Shown here: positions 1 to 7,691 of the stretch, piece by piece
Numbering within the stretch: position 1 is the stretch's first letter
Layout of the letters: each line of letters opens with the position of its first letter
DNA from: Lysobacteraceae bacterium
Lineage (GTDB): Bacteria; Pseudomonadota; Gammaproteobacteria; Xanthomonadales; Rhodanobacteraceae
DNA length: 64,000 nt
Direction: 5' to 3'
NCBI GenBank assembly: GCA_004143945.1
Contig: SEHB01000006.1
Location: forward strand, 62,001-126,000
The notes under the pieces: generated by a model
Told to the model about the DNA's origin: nothing
Seen by the model: the letters and a program-made list of their open reading frames with translations, nothing else
Database searches by the model: none
Made by a program: the position numbers and the translations under genes

Positions 1-542
1 GCGAGCCGGAACAGGTTGCCGTTGTCGGGCGCCTTGGTGATTTCCCCGGCGACGACGAGATCGCGGCCACCGATCTGGACGGTCGCGCCGATCGACACGC
101 CGAGTGCGACCAGCGCACTGCGCTCGGCATAGACGTTGCCCGGCGGCGGCGCGTGCACCTCGCGCAGCGTGCCGGCGAGATCGCGGATCTCGAGCGTGCC
201 GCGCAGCGGGAATGCCGCATCGCTCGCGCGCACGTCGGCGAGCTGGCTGCGGTCGCCCGCGAACAGCACGCTCGGGAACTCGGCCGATCGGTTGGTCGCG
301 AGCCCGCGTCGTCCGGCTTCCGCGACTAATTCGGCCGGCAGCGGCTGGCTCGCGCCGAGCGCGAGGTCGCCGCCGATGAGTTCGGCCGCCGATGCGACCA
401 GCGCGCGCTCGACGCGCGTGGCGAGCGTTGCCACGGCGGCGAGCGCGGCTACCGCGAGCACCAGCGCGAGCGCGAGCGTCGCGAGCTCGGCGTGCAGGAA
501 CTCGCGGCGCAGGCTGCGCGCCGCGAACGCGAGCGGCCTCAT
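1..542 (-). CDS. ybbP: FtsX-like ABC transporter permease YbbP, N-terminal part (cut by window edge)
   Basis: The minus frame is open from an ATG at 542 to the window edge (180 codons) with no stop, so only the N-terminus is present. It starts [15 protein letters not shown], followed by a long Ala/Leu/Val transmembrane helix (about residues 20-42) and then an extracytoplasmic stretch, as in FtsX/MacB-type permeases. Its ATG overlaps the stop of the upstream ATPase gene (ATGA), so the two are translationally coupled. The ybbA-ybbP pair divergent from tesA is the arrangement known from Escherichia coli. The transported substrate is unknown; a link to lipoprotein or lysophospholipid handling is only suggested by the neighbours. 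Confidence 0.85.
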   Translation of the reverse strand, partial: MRPLAFAARSLRREFLHAELATLALALVLAVAALAAVATLATRVERALVASAAELIGGDLALGASQPLPAELVAEAGRRGLATNRSAEFPSVLFAGDRSQLADVRASDAAFPLRGTLEIRDLAGTLREVHAPPPGNVYAERSALVALGVSIGATVQIGGRDLVVAGEITKAPDNGNLFRL

Positions 543-1228
543 TCGCGGTCCCCGGCGATGCGCCCTTCGCGCAGTTGCAGGCTGCGTGCGCAGCGCGCGG
601 CGAGCTTCGCGTCGTGAGTGACGAGCACGAGCGTCGTGCCGTGTTCGCGGTTCAGTTCGAACAGGAGGTCACCGACGCCGCCGCCGGTGCGCTGATCGAG
701 ATTGCCGGTCGGCTCGTCGGCGAACAGCAGGCCGGGGCCGTGCACGAACGCGCGCGCGAGCGCGACGCGCTGCTGCTCGCCGCCCGAAAGCTGCGAAGGA
801 TAGTGGTGCCGCCGCGCGCCGAGTCCGACCCGCTGCAGCGCGTCGGCCGCGCGCTCGCGCGCGTCGTCGCGGCCATCGAGGTCGAGCGGCAGCATCACGT
901 TCTCCTCGGCGTTCAGCGCGGGCAACAGGTGGAAGCCCTGGAACACGAAGCCGACGCGGCTGCGACGCAGGCGCGCGCGCGCTTCCTCGTCGAGCTGGTC
1001 GAGGCGTTCGCCCGCGAGCGAGATCGTGCCCGAGCTCGGCCGGTCCAGCCCCGCGAGCAGGCCGAGCAGGGTGGTCTTGCCCGAACCCGAGGCGCCGACG
1101 ATCGCGAGGCTGTCGCCGTGGGCGACCGCGAGGCTCACGCGGTCGAGGATCGTCAGGCGGCCGTCGGGACCCTCGACGACTTTGCTAACCTCACTGGCCT
1201 CGAGTGCGAATCCGGTGTCCACGATCAT
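539..1228 (-). CDS. ybbA: ABC transporter ATP-binding protein YbbA
   Basis: This 229-residue ATPase has every ABC motif: Walker A GASGSGKT (45-52), Q-loop near 97, signature LSGGEQQ (147-153), Walker B LLFADEP (167-173) and H-loop His206. It belongs to the LolD/MacB/YbbA group, which energises FtsX-like permeases at the inner membrane, and its partner permease YbbP follows with a 4-base overlap. The ATG chosen at 1228 overlaps the tesA ATG on the opposite strand; a GTG two codons later is an alternative. The open frame continues upstream of the ATG, but that part is the shadow of tesA. Confidence 0.9.
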   Translation of the reverse strand: MIVDTGFALEASEVSKVVEGPDGRLTILDRVSLAVAHGDSLAIVGASGSGKTTLLGLLAGLDRPSSGTISLAGERLDQLDEEARARLRRSRVGFVFQGFHLLPALNAEENVMLPLDLDGRDDARERAADALQRVGLGARRHHYPSQLSGGEQQRVALARAFVHGPGLLFADEPTGNLDQRTGGGVGDLLFELNREHGTTLVLVTHDAKLAARCARSLQLREGRIAGDRE

Positions 1229-1856
1229 GCTGCGCTTCCTCTTCGTCCTGTTGTTCGTGTCGGGGACCGTTCCGGCGCTGGCCGCGCCGGTTCCACCGGT
1301 GCTGGTGCTCGGCGATTCGCTGTCGGCCGCGTACGGTATCGCGCCGGAGCAGGGCTGGGTGGCCCTGCTCGACGCGCGCCTGGCGACGGCCGCGCGGCCG
1401 CGCAAGGTCGTCAACGCGAGCATCAGCGGCGAAACCACCGCCGGCGGCCTCGCGCGCCTGCCCGCGCTGCTGGCCGAACACCGGCCTGCGCTGGTCGTGC
1501 TCGAACTCGGCGCCAACGACGGCCTGCGCGGCCTGCCGCTCGCGAGCGCGCGCGCCAATCTGTCGCGGATGCTCGCGGCGATCCGCGCGGCCGGCGCGCA
1601 GGCGTTGCTGGTCGGCATCGAGCTGCCGGTCAACTACGGCCCGCAGTACCGCGACGGATTGCGCTCCTTGTATCGGGACCTCGCGCGCGAATTCAACGTG
1701 CCATTGGTCCCGTTCCTGCTCGAGGGCGTCGCGCTCGACCCCGCGCTGATGCAGGAGGACGGACTGCACCCGAAGGCGGCTGCGCAGCCTGCCGTGCTCG
1801 CCAACGTCTGGGCCGTGCTCGAACCCGCGCTCGCGAAGCTGCGCGAGGCCTCCTGA
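1227..1856 (+). CDS. tesA: TesA-type GDSL esterase / acyl-CoA thioesterase I (arylesterase, lysophospholipase L1)
   Basis: A 209-residue SGNH hydrolase. A signal peptide ([20 protein letters not shown]) implies periplasmic location. Block I is GDSL with nucleophile Ser31, block II has Gly68, block III is GAND (Asn97), and block V DGLHP supplies Asp178 and His181, so the catalytic set is complete. The family hydrolyses thioesters, aryl esters and lysophospholipids. It is divergent from ybbA-ybbP and the two ATGs overlap within one CATG, so each promoter must lie inside the other gene. No strong ribosome binding site is visible, but no other start keeps the signal peptide. Confidence 0.92.
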   Translation: MLRFLFVLLFVSGTVPALAAPVPPVLVLGDSLSAAYGIAPEQGWVALLDARLATAARPRKVVNASISGETTAGGLARLPALLAEHRPALVVLELGANDGLRGLPLASARANLSRMLAAIRAAGAQALLVGIELPVNYGPQYRDGLRSLYRDLAREFNVPLVPFLLEGVALDPALMQEDGLHPKAAAQPAVLANVWAVLEPALAKLREAS

Positions 1857-1974
1857 CGCGCGTGGGTCGAACGGCACATGGCGGCGCCGCCCCGCGTTGG
1901 GTACCCTCAGGGCCCCCGCGTCCGGCCGGCTGCAGCGCCAGGCGCCCTCCACCCGCTGTCCAAGGACGCCTTCG

Positions 1975-4146
1975 ATGCTGCGCACGCGAATCCTGACCAT
2001 GACGATGAACCTTGCCCTGTTCGGCGCCGCCGGCATCCTGATGCAGGATGCCATCGCGAAGGAAGCCGCGGCGCTGCCCGCGAGCAATCCGTTTGCCGCG
2101 AAGAGCACGCTGCCGTACCAGGCGCCGCCGTTCGACCGCATCAAGGATGCCGACTACCAGCCCGCGCTCGAGGCCGGCATGCGCGAGCACATCGCCGAGA
2201 TCGCGAAGATCTCCGCGCTCGCCGACGCGCCGACGTTCGCGAACACGATCGAGGCGATGGAACGCAGCGGCCAGTTGCTGCAGCGCACCGCTTCGGTGTT
2301 CTTCGCGCTGACCTCGGCCGACACCAACGAGACGCTGCAGAAGGTCGAGGGTGAGATCGCGCCCAGGCTCGCCGCGCATCGCGACGCGATCTATCTCGAC
2401 GACACGCTGTTCCAGCGCGTGAAGAAGCTCTACGACGCGCGCGCGACGCTCGGCCTCGACGCCGAGCAGTCCGAACTCGTGCAGCGCTACTACCGGAACT
2501 TCGTGCGTGCGGGCGCCCTGCTCGGCGAGGCCGACAAGACGAAGCTGCGCGCGCTCAATACCGAGGAATCCACGCTCACGACCGAGTTCGGCAACAAGCT
2601 GCTCGCGGCCGGCAACGCGGCGGCGCTGGTCGTCGATTCGAAGGCCGCGCTGGCCGGATTGTCCGATGCGGAGATCGCGGCGGCCGCCGCGGACGCGAAG
2701 GCCGCGGGCAAGGACGGCAAGTTCCTGCTCGCGCTGCAGAACACCACGCAGCAGCCGCCGCAGGTGTCGCTGACGGATCGCGCGACGCGCGAGGCACTGT
2801 TCAAGGCCTCGACCACGCGCACGGAGCGCGGGGACGCCAATGACACGCGCGAGATCATCCAGCGCCTCGCGGTGCTGCGCGCCGAACGCGCGAAGCTGCT
2901 CGGCTTCCCGAACTACGCGACCTACACGCTCGATGACCAGATGGCGAAGACGCCGGAAGCCGCGCTCGCGCTGATGACCGACATGGTGCCGGCCGCGACC
3001 GCGAAGGCGCGTGGCGAGGCCGCGCAGATGCAGGCGCTGATCGACAGGCAGAAGGGCGGTTTCAAGCTCGCGCCATGGGACTGGCAGTACTACGCCGAGC
3101 AGGTGCGCAAGGCCGAATACGACCTCGACGAGGCGCAGATCAAGCCGTACCTCGAGATCAACCGCGTGCTCGAGGACGGCGTGTTCTACGCCGCGACCCA
3201 GCTCTACGGCATCACGTTCAAGGAACGCAAGGACCTGCCGGTGTACGACCCGGACGTGCGCGTGTTCGAGGTGTTCGACAAGGACGGCAGCGCGCTCGCG
3301 CTGTTCTACGCGGACTTCTGGAAGCGCGACAGCAAGCGTGGCGGCGCCTGGATGGACAACTTCGTCGGCCAGTCGGGGCTGTTCGGGACGAAGCCCGTGG
3401 TGTTCAACGTCTGCAATTTCACCAAGCCCGCCGACGGTCAGCCCGCGCTGATCAGCTGGGACGACGCGACGACGATGTTCCACGAGTTCGGCCACGCGCT
3501 GCACGGCATGTTCTCCGACGTGAAGTACCCGACGCTGTCGGGCACCAACGTGCCGCGCGACTTCGTCGAGTTCCCGTCGCAGTTCAACGAGCACTGGGCC
3601 AACGATCCGAAGGTGTTCGCGAACTTCGCGCGCCACTACCGGAGCGGCGAGCCGATGCCGGCCGCGCTGGTCGAGAAGATCCGCAAGACGCGCACCTACG
3701 GCCAGGGCTTCGCGACCACCGAATACCTCGCTGCCGCGCTGCTCGACATGGCCTGGCACGTGCTGCCGGCGGATGCGCCGAAGCAGGACGTGCTCGCGTT
3801 CGAAAAGGCCGCGCTCGCGAAGTACAAGGTCGACATGCCGGAAGTCCCGCCGCGCTATCGCACCAGTTACTTCGCGCACATCTGGGGCGGCGGCTACGGG
3901 GCCGGCTACTACGCCTACCTCTGGAGCGAGGTGCTCGACCACGACACCTACTACTGGTTCCGCGACAATGGCGGCATGACGGCCGCGAACGGCCAGCGCT
4001 TCCGCGACATGGTGCTCTCGCGCGGCAGCACCAAGGACATGGCCGCGCTGTACCGCGATTTCCGCGGCCGCGATCCCGAAGTCGAACCGCTGCTCGAGCA
4101 GCGTGGCCTCAAGGCCGTAGCCGGCGGAGACGAAACCGCGCGGTGA
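1975..4146 (+). CDS. dcp: M3 family zinc metallopeptidase, peptidyl-dipeptidase Dcp type
   Basis: A 723-residue M3 peptidase. The zinc motif HEFGH starts at His503 (base 3481) in the context TTMFHEFGHALHGMF, and the C-terminal region carries the usual YFAHIWGGGYGAGYYAYLW segment. The length fits Dcp (about 680-720 residues). The ATG at 1975 follows AAGGA at 1962-1966 and begins a hydrophobic leader ending near DAIAKEAAA, so the enzyme is probably exported; several Xanthomonadales Dcp proteins are. Members remove C-terminal dipeptides from oligopeptides. An open frame extends to 1897 but that extension lacks a leader-like character. The gene stands alone, followed by palindromic repeats. Confidence 0.88.
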   Translation: MLRTRILTMTMNLALFGAAGILMQDAIAKEAAALPASNPFAAKSTLPYQAPPFDRIKDADYQPALEAGMREHIAEIAKISALADAPTFANTIEAMERSGQLLQRTASVFFALTSADTNETLQKVEGEIAPRLAAHRDAIYLDDTLFQRVKKLYDARATLGLDAEQSELVQRYYRNFVRAGALLGEADKTKLRALNTEESTLTTEFGNKLLAAGNAAALVVDSKAALAGLSDAEIAAAAADAKAAGKDGKFLLALQNTTQQPPQVSLTDRATREALFKASTTRTERGDANDTREIIQRLAVLRAERAKLLGFPNYATYTLDDQMAKTPEAALALMTDMVPAATAKARGEAAQMQALIDRQKGGFKLAPWDWQYYAEQVRKAEYDLDEAQIKPYLEINRVLEDGVFYAATQLYGITFKERKDLPVYDPDVRVFEVFDKDGSALALFYADFWKRDSKRGGAWMDNFVGQSGLFGTKPVVFNVCNFTKPADGQPALISWDDATTMFHEFGHALHGMFSDVKYPTLSGTNVPRDFVEFPSQFNEHWANDPKVFANFARHYRSGEPMPAALVEKIRKTRTYGQGFATTEYLAAALLDMAWHVLPADAPKQDVLAFEKAALAKYKVDMPEVPPRYRTSYFAHIWGGGYGAGYYAYLWSEVLDHDTYYWFRDNGGMTAANGQRFRDMVLSRGSTKDMAALYRDFRGRDPEVEPLLEQRGLKAVAGGDETAR

Positions 4147-4170
4147 CCGCGGTCGCGCAGCACGACCTGC

Positions 4171-4384
4171 GTGCAGGAGCGCCGCAGGCGCGATCGATGA
4201 TGCGGTGACGCCACGTGACGCTGCGATCGTCCGGCAGGACGGTCGCGGCTTCGCCGCTCCCGCAGTGACGCCGGAGCGCGTGATCTACCTGCAGTACCGC
4301 CGCAGGCGCGATCGGCGAGGCCGCGAAACCGAACGACGCGGTGAACGCGCCAGATCACGGTCGCGGCGTTGCCGCTCCTGCAGC
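4171..4384. repeat. Two tandem REP-pair (BIME-like) units in a 376-base intergenic gap
   Basis: The gap 4147-4522 holds two consecutive copies of one unit (about 4171-4264 and 4290-4384). Each has a left palindrome like CAGGAGCGCCGCAGGCGCGAT and a right inverted mate like GGTCGCGGCTTCGCCGCTCC. Related single palindromes occur at 13280-13375 and 20740-20764. They resemble the repetitive extragenic palindromes of Pseudomonas and Xanthomonadales and could act as transcript 3' end stabilisers for dcp. No gene was seen in the gap. Confidence 0.7.
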
Positions 4385-4522
4385 CGCGCGGCGCGATCCG
4401 AGTGCATCCGCTGGCTATACTCGGCACCCTGTCCATCGCGGGAGTGCTCGTGCCGACACGCCGCCACGCAACGGCTTCGCTGCGTCCTTCCTGGCTCCCG
4501 GCAGCTTGAGGCATCGACAATC

Positions 4523-5290
4523 GTGAGGACGATCTCGGCGACACGCTATGTCACGCCGCTGCGCGAGGGCGGCTCGCTGCCCGCGATCGTCGAAGGCGAC
4601 GACGACGGGCTCTACGTGCTGAAGTTCCGCGGCGCCGGGCAGGGCGCGAAAGCGCTGATCGCCGAGCTCGTCGCAGGCGAGCTCGCGCGGACGCTCGGAC
4701 TGCCGGTGCCGGAGATCGTGCTGGTCGAACTCGACGCCGAACTCGCGCGCACCGAACCCGATCCCGAGATCCAGCACCTGATGCGCGCGAGCGACGGGCT
4801 CAACCTCGCGCTCGATTACCTCCCGGGCTCGATCACGTTCGACCCGGTGGTCGAACAGCCCGATGCCGCTCTCGCGTCCGACATCGTGTGGTTCGACGCG
4901 TTCACCAGCAATGTCGACCGCACCGCGCGCAACACCAACCTGCTGGTCTGGCATCGCCGGCTGTGGCTGATCGACCATGGTGCCGCGCTGTACTTCCACC
5001 ATGACTGGGACGGCTACCTCGCGCGCGCGGCCGATCCGTTCGCGCGCATCCGCGACCATGTGCTGCTGCCGTTCGCATCGGAGCTGCGCGAGGCCGACGC
5101 CCGCCTCGGCGCGCGCCTGTCGCGCGCGGTGATCGAACGCATCCTGCAGGATGTGCCCGACGCGTGGCTCGGCGGCGACGCGCCGTTCGCGGATCCCGCG
5201 GCGCATCGCGCGGCGTACGCGGATTACCTGTGCCGGCGCCTGAAGCCGCCGCATGCGTTCCTCGAGGAGGCACTGCGTGCACGCGTATGA
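4523..5290 (+). CDS. HipA-like kinase family protein (HipA_2 type)
   Basis: A 255-residue protein with a reduced HipA/PI4K-like fold. Visible candidates for the kinase core are the ATP lysine Lys34 (YVLKF), Glu48, a catalytic-loop-like SNVDRTARNTN (129-139, Asp132 and Asn137/Asn139) and a metal-binding-like IDHG (Asp151). It lacks the N-terminal domain of true HipA toxins. GTG at 4523 was chosen because upstream codons give no conserved sequence. It overlaps the DUF3037 gene by 14 bases; the pair is a recurrent two-gene cassette. The substrate is unknown and toxin activity should not be assumed. Confidence 0.75.
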   Translation: MRTISATRYVTPLREGGSLPAIVEGDDDGLYVLKFRGAGQGAKALIAELVAGELARTLGLPVPEIVLVELDAELARTEPDPEIQHLMRASDGLNLALDYLPGSITFDPVVEQPDAALASDIVWFDAFTSNVDRTARNTNLLVWHRRLWLIDHGAALYFHHDWDGYLARAADPFARIRDHVLLPFASELREADARLGARLSRAVIERILQDVPDAWLGGDAPFADPAAHRAAYADYLCRRLKPPHAFLEEALRARV

Positions 5291-5681
5291 CTACGCGCTG
5301 ATCCGCGTGGTGCCGCGCGTCGAGCGCGGCGAGTTCGTCAATGTCGGCGTGGTGGTGTCGTGCAAGCGCGGCGACTTCATCGAGGCGCGCATCGAACTCG
5401 ACGAGCCGCGCCTGCGCGCGCTCGATCCCGGCGTCGACCTCGACGCGGTGCGCGCGCATCTCGCGGCGTTCGCGGCGATCTGCGCGGGCGGCGAGGAGGC
5501 GGGACCGATCGGACGAATGCCTGCGCGCGAGCGGTTCCGCTGGCTGACCGCGCCGCGCAGCACGATGATCCAGACGTCGCCCGTGCACACCGGCCGCTGC
5601 GCCGAACCCGCCGCGGCGATCGACCGCCTGCTCCGCACGATGGTGCGCGCGCCGCGCACGCGAGAGCACCAACACGCGTAG
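5277..5681 (+). CDS. DUF3037 family protein
   Basis: A 134-residue protein starting VHAYDYALIRVVPRVERGEFVNVGVVV, the typical DUF3037 opening. GTG at 5277 lies 14 bases inside the kinase-like gene and is preceded by CGAGGAGG at 5262-5269, an excellent ribosome binding site, so the two are co-translated. The function is unknown. DUF3037 genes are usually found right after HipA_2 genes, suggesting a substrate, antitoxin-like partner or accessory subunit. The stop codon lies in the left arm of an inverted repeat (CGTAGGCTGGAC at 5676-5687, mate near 5760-5773). Confidence 0.78.
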   Translation: MHAYDYALIRVVPRVERGEFVNVGVVVSCKRGDFIEARIELDEPRLRALDPGVDLDAVRAHLAAFAAICAGGEEAGPIGRMPARERFRWLTAPRSTMIQTSPVHTGRCAEPAAAIDRLLRTMVRAPRTREHQHA

Positions 5682-5773
5682 GCTGGACGACCGAAGGTCG
5701 GCCGGCGCTTCTGCATGTTTTGCCCCGTTCCCGGAACCCAAGCCGGCCGCGCTGCGCGCGTCCAGCCTACGGG
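5676..5773. repeat. Inverted repeat CGTAGGCTGGAC ... GTCCAGCCTACG between two convergent genes
   Basis: The left arm at about 5676-5687 contains the TAG stop of the DUF3037 gene; the right arm lies at about 5760-5773. The roughly 70-base interval separates convergent transcripts from the left (plus) and from regA (minus), so it may serve as a bidirectional 3' end. No T-run follows the stem, so classical intrinsic termination is not evident. Confidence 0.5.
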
Positions 5774-5777
5774 AGCC

Positions 5778-6335
5778 TCACCCGCGCTCGCGCACCGGGC
5801 GCTTGGCGAGCTTGCGCTGCAGCGTGCGACGATGCAGGCCGAGGCGGCGCGCGGCTTCGGAGATGTTGTTGTCGGATTCGGCCAGCACGCGCTGGATGTG
5901 TTCCCACTCGAGCCGCTTCAACGGAGGGGTGTGCAGTTCGTCGGTCGCGCCGGCCTCGGAACCCTCGGGCGCCTCGGCGCCGAGAAGCGCCTGCGCGACC
6001 TGGTCGGCGTCGACGGGCTTGGCGAGGTAATCGTGCGCGCCGCGCTTGATCGCCTCGACCGCGGTCGCGATCGACGCATAGCCGGTCAGCAGCAGGATGC
6101 GCAGGCCCGGGCGCGCCGCGAGCAGGTCCGGGATCAGCGCGAGGCCGTTCTCCGCGCCGAGCTTGAGGTCGAGCACGGCCGCGTCGGGCCTGGCCTCGCG
6201 CACCTGCGCCAGCGCGCTCGCGCCGTCCGCCGCGGTGTCGACCTCGAAACCACGCGCACGCAGCGCACGGGCCAGTACCGACGAGAACACGGTGTCGTCG
6301 TCGATCAGGATGACGCGTTGGGCGGGTTCGTTCAC
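5778..6335 (-). CDS. regA: RegA/PrrA/ActR-type response regulator
   Basis: A 185-residue two-domain regulator. The receiver has acidic residues Asp12-14, phospho-acceptor Asp56 (LDLKLG) and a conserved AKP lysine near 106. The C-terminus is a Fis-type helix-turn-helix with the family signature ISEAARRLGLHRRTLQRKLA. RegA/PrrA regulators answer to a quinone- or redox-sensing kinase and control respiratory and other redox-linked genes. Its GTG start at 6335 overlaps the stop of the kinase gene (GTGA), with GGAGAA upstream. It is last in a minus-strand run of four two-component genes. Confidence 0.92.
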   Translation of the reverse strand: MNEPAQRVILIDDDTVFSSVLARALRARGFEVDTAADGASALAQVREARPDAAVLDLKLGAENGLALIPDLLAARPGLRILLLTGYASIATAVEAIKRGAHDYLAKPVDADQVAQALLGAEAPEGSEAGATDELHTPPLKRLEWEHIQRVLAESDNNISEAARRLGLHRRTLQRKLAKRPVRERG

Positions 6336-7630
6336 GGGGTCTGATTCTCCGCTGGTGCGAGTGGGATGCGCAATCGTTGCAACAGTCCGCCGTCGGCTGC
6401 GCGCTGCGCCGACAGTTCGCCGCCGAGCCGCTCCGCGGTCGAATGCGCCAGCGCGAGCCCAAGGCCGAGGCCCTCGCGCTTGCTGGTCTGGAACGCCTTG
6501 CCGGCGCCCGGCGCGAGGCCGCTACCGTGGTCGCGGATCAGGAACTCGGCCATGCGTCCGGCACGCGCGACATGCAGCGACACTTCACGGCTGCCGGCCG
6601 CGAGCGAGGCGTCGGCCGCGTTGCTGAGCAGGTTGATCAGCGCATGGCCGAGGTCGGGCGTCGCTTCGACGCCTCGCGCGCCCACGTCGTCATCGAGGCT
6701 GGTCGCGAAATCGACCTCGGGACGCAGCAGGCGGAACTGGTCGCCGCAGCGGTCGAGCAGCGTGGCCAGCGTCACCGACGCGTGGGTGCCGGCGAGCTGG
6801 CGCGTGCCGACCGCGACGAGTTCGCGCAGGATGTCGCGGCAACGCTGCGCCTGGCCCGCGAGCAGGTCGAGGTCCGCCGCGAGCGCGGGGTTTCCGGCCT
6901 GCTCGCGCTGCAGCTCGCCGAGCAGCGTGCGGATCGTCGACAGCGGGGTATTGAGTTCGTGCGCGGTGCCGGCCGCCTGCGTCGCGATCGCGAGGATCCC
7001 CTCGTCGCGCAACGTGCGCTCGCGTTCCAGCGCGACTTCCGCCTCGCGCTCGCGCAGCGCGCGCGCGAGCCTGCCGATGAAGATCGTGAGCATCGTCGTG
7101 ATCAGGAAGAAATTGACCGCCATTCCCGGGATGCGCAGGTTGAAGCCGCCCGCGGTCTGCAGCGGCGGCAGGTCGACGTGGTGGCGGATCAGCATGAGGT
7201 AGCAGCCGCCCGCGAGCGCGGCGACCATCGCGACGTGGCGCAGCGGCAGCGCCGCCGCCGCGAGCACGATCGGGATCAGCAGCAGCGGCAGGAACGTGTT
7301 CTGCACGCCGCCGGACCAGTACAGCAGCCACGCGAGCACGAGCACGTCGATCGCGACATGCAGCAGCGCCTCGACCGGAACCAGGGGCCATGGCTGGCGC
7401 AGCCGCCAGAACGCGAACAACGCGAACGCCGCGAGCGCCGCGATGCCCGAGACCAGCGGGGTCACCGCGATCGGCATGCGGAACGCGTACGCGACCACCG
7501 CCACCGTCAGCAACTGCCCACCCACCGCGCAGGCGCGCAGCCAGGCGAGGGTCTCGGCAAGCCCGCGCGCGCGCTGCTCGAATCCGCGCCGGCTGTCATG
7601 GTCGGGTGTCATGGGCTGCGATTGTCGCAT
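6332..7630 (-). CDS. regB: RegB/PrrB-type redox-sensing histidine kinase
   Basis: A 432-residue membrane kinase with six hydrophobic segments between about 35 and 190. The loop motif GGVQNTF (107-113) corresponds to the quinone-binding GGxxNPF of RegB, with Thr instead of Pro. The H-box is AAGTAHELNTPLS with His224, typical of RegB rather than of ordinary kinases, followed by a HATPase domain with GLGLGLALAHS. The ATG at 7630 was used; ATG 7612 (MTPDHDS) is equally possible and neither has a clear ribosome binding site. It is coupled to regA by a 4-base overlap. Confidence 0.9.
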   Translation of the reverse strand: MRQSQPMTPDHDSRRGFEQRARGLAETLAWLRACAVGGQLLTVAVVAYAFRMPIAVTPLVSGIAALAAFALFAFWRLRQPWPLVPVEALLHVAIDVLVLAWLLYWSGGVQNTFLPLLLIPIVLAAAALPLRHVAMVAALAGGCYLMLIRHHVDLPPLQTAGGFNLRIPGMAVNFFLITTMLTIFIGRLARALREREAEVALERERTLRDEGILAIATQAAGTAHELNTPLSTIRTLLGELQREQAGNPALAADLDLLAGQAQRCRDILRELVAVGTRQLAGTHASVTLATLLDRCGDQFRLLRPEVDFATSLDDDVGARGVEATPDLGHALINLLSNAADASLAAGSREVSLHVARAGRMAEFLIRDHGSGLAPGAGKAFQTSKREGLGLGLALAHSTAERLGGELSAQRAADGGLLQRLRIPLAPAENQTP

Positions 7631-7663
7631 CCGGAAGGCCCGTCCGGACCCGGCTGCCCATAC

Positions 7664-7691
7664 CCAATCCCCGATCCAGGATCCCTAATCC
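7664..7691. repeat. Degenerate heptamer array (plus-strand units CCAATCC, CCGATCC, AGGATCC, CTAATCC)
   Basis: Four 7-base units in register lie between cpxA and regB. On the minus strand they read GGATTAG, GGATCCT, GGATCGG, GGATTGG, related to the GGGAATS arrays at 51.8-52.0 kb. The TAG stop of cpxA is formed by the first minus-strand unit. The array is imperfect, so it may be an old copy. Confidence 0.55.

Noticed and set aside
1693-3942. A 749-codon open frame on the minus strand opposite dcp
   Set aside because: It is a composition shadow of the M3 peptidase; the product is Arg/His/Val/Leu-rich with no motif.
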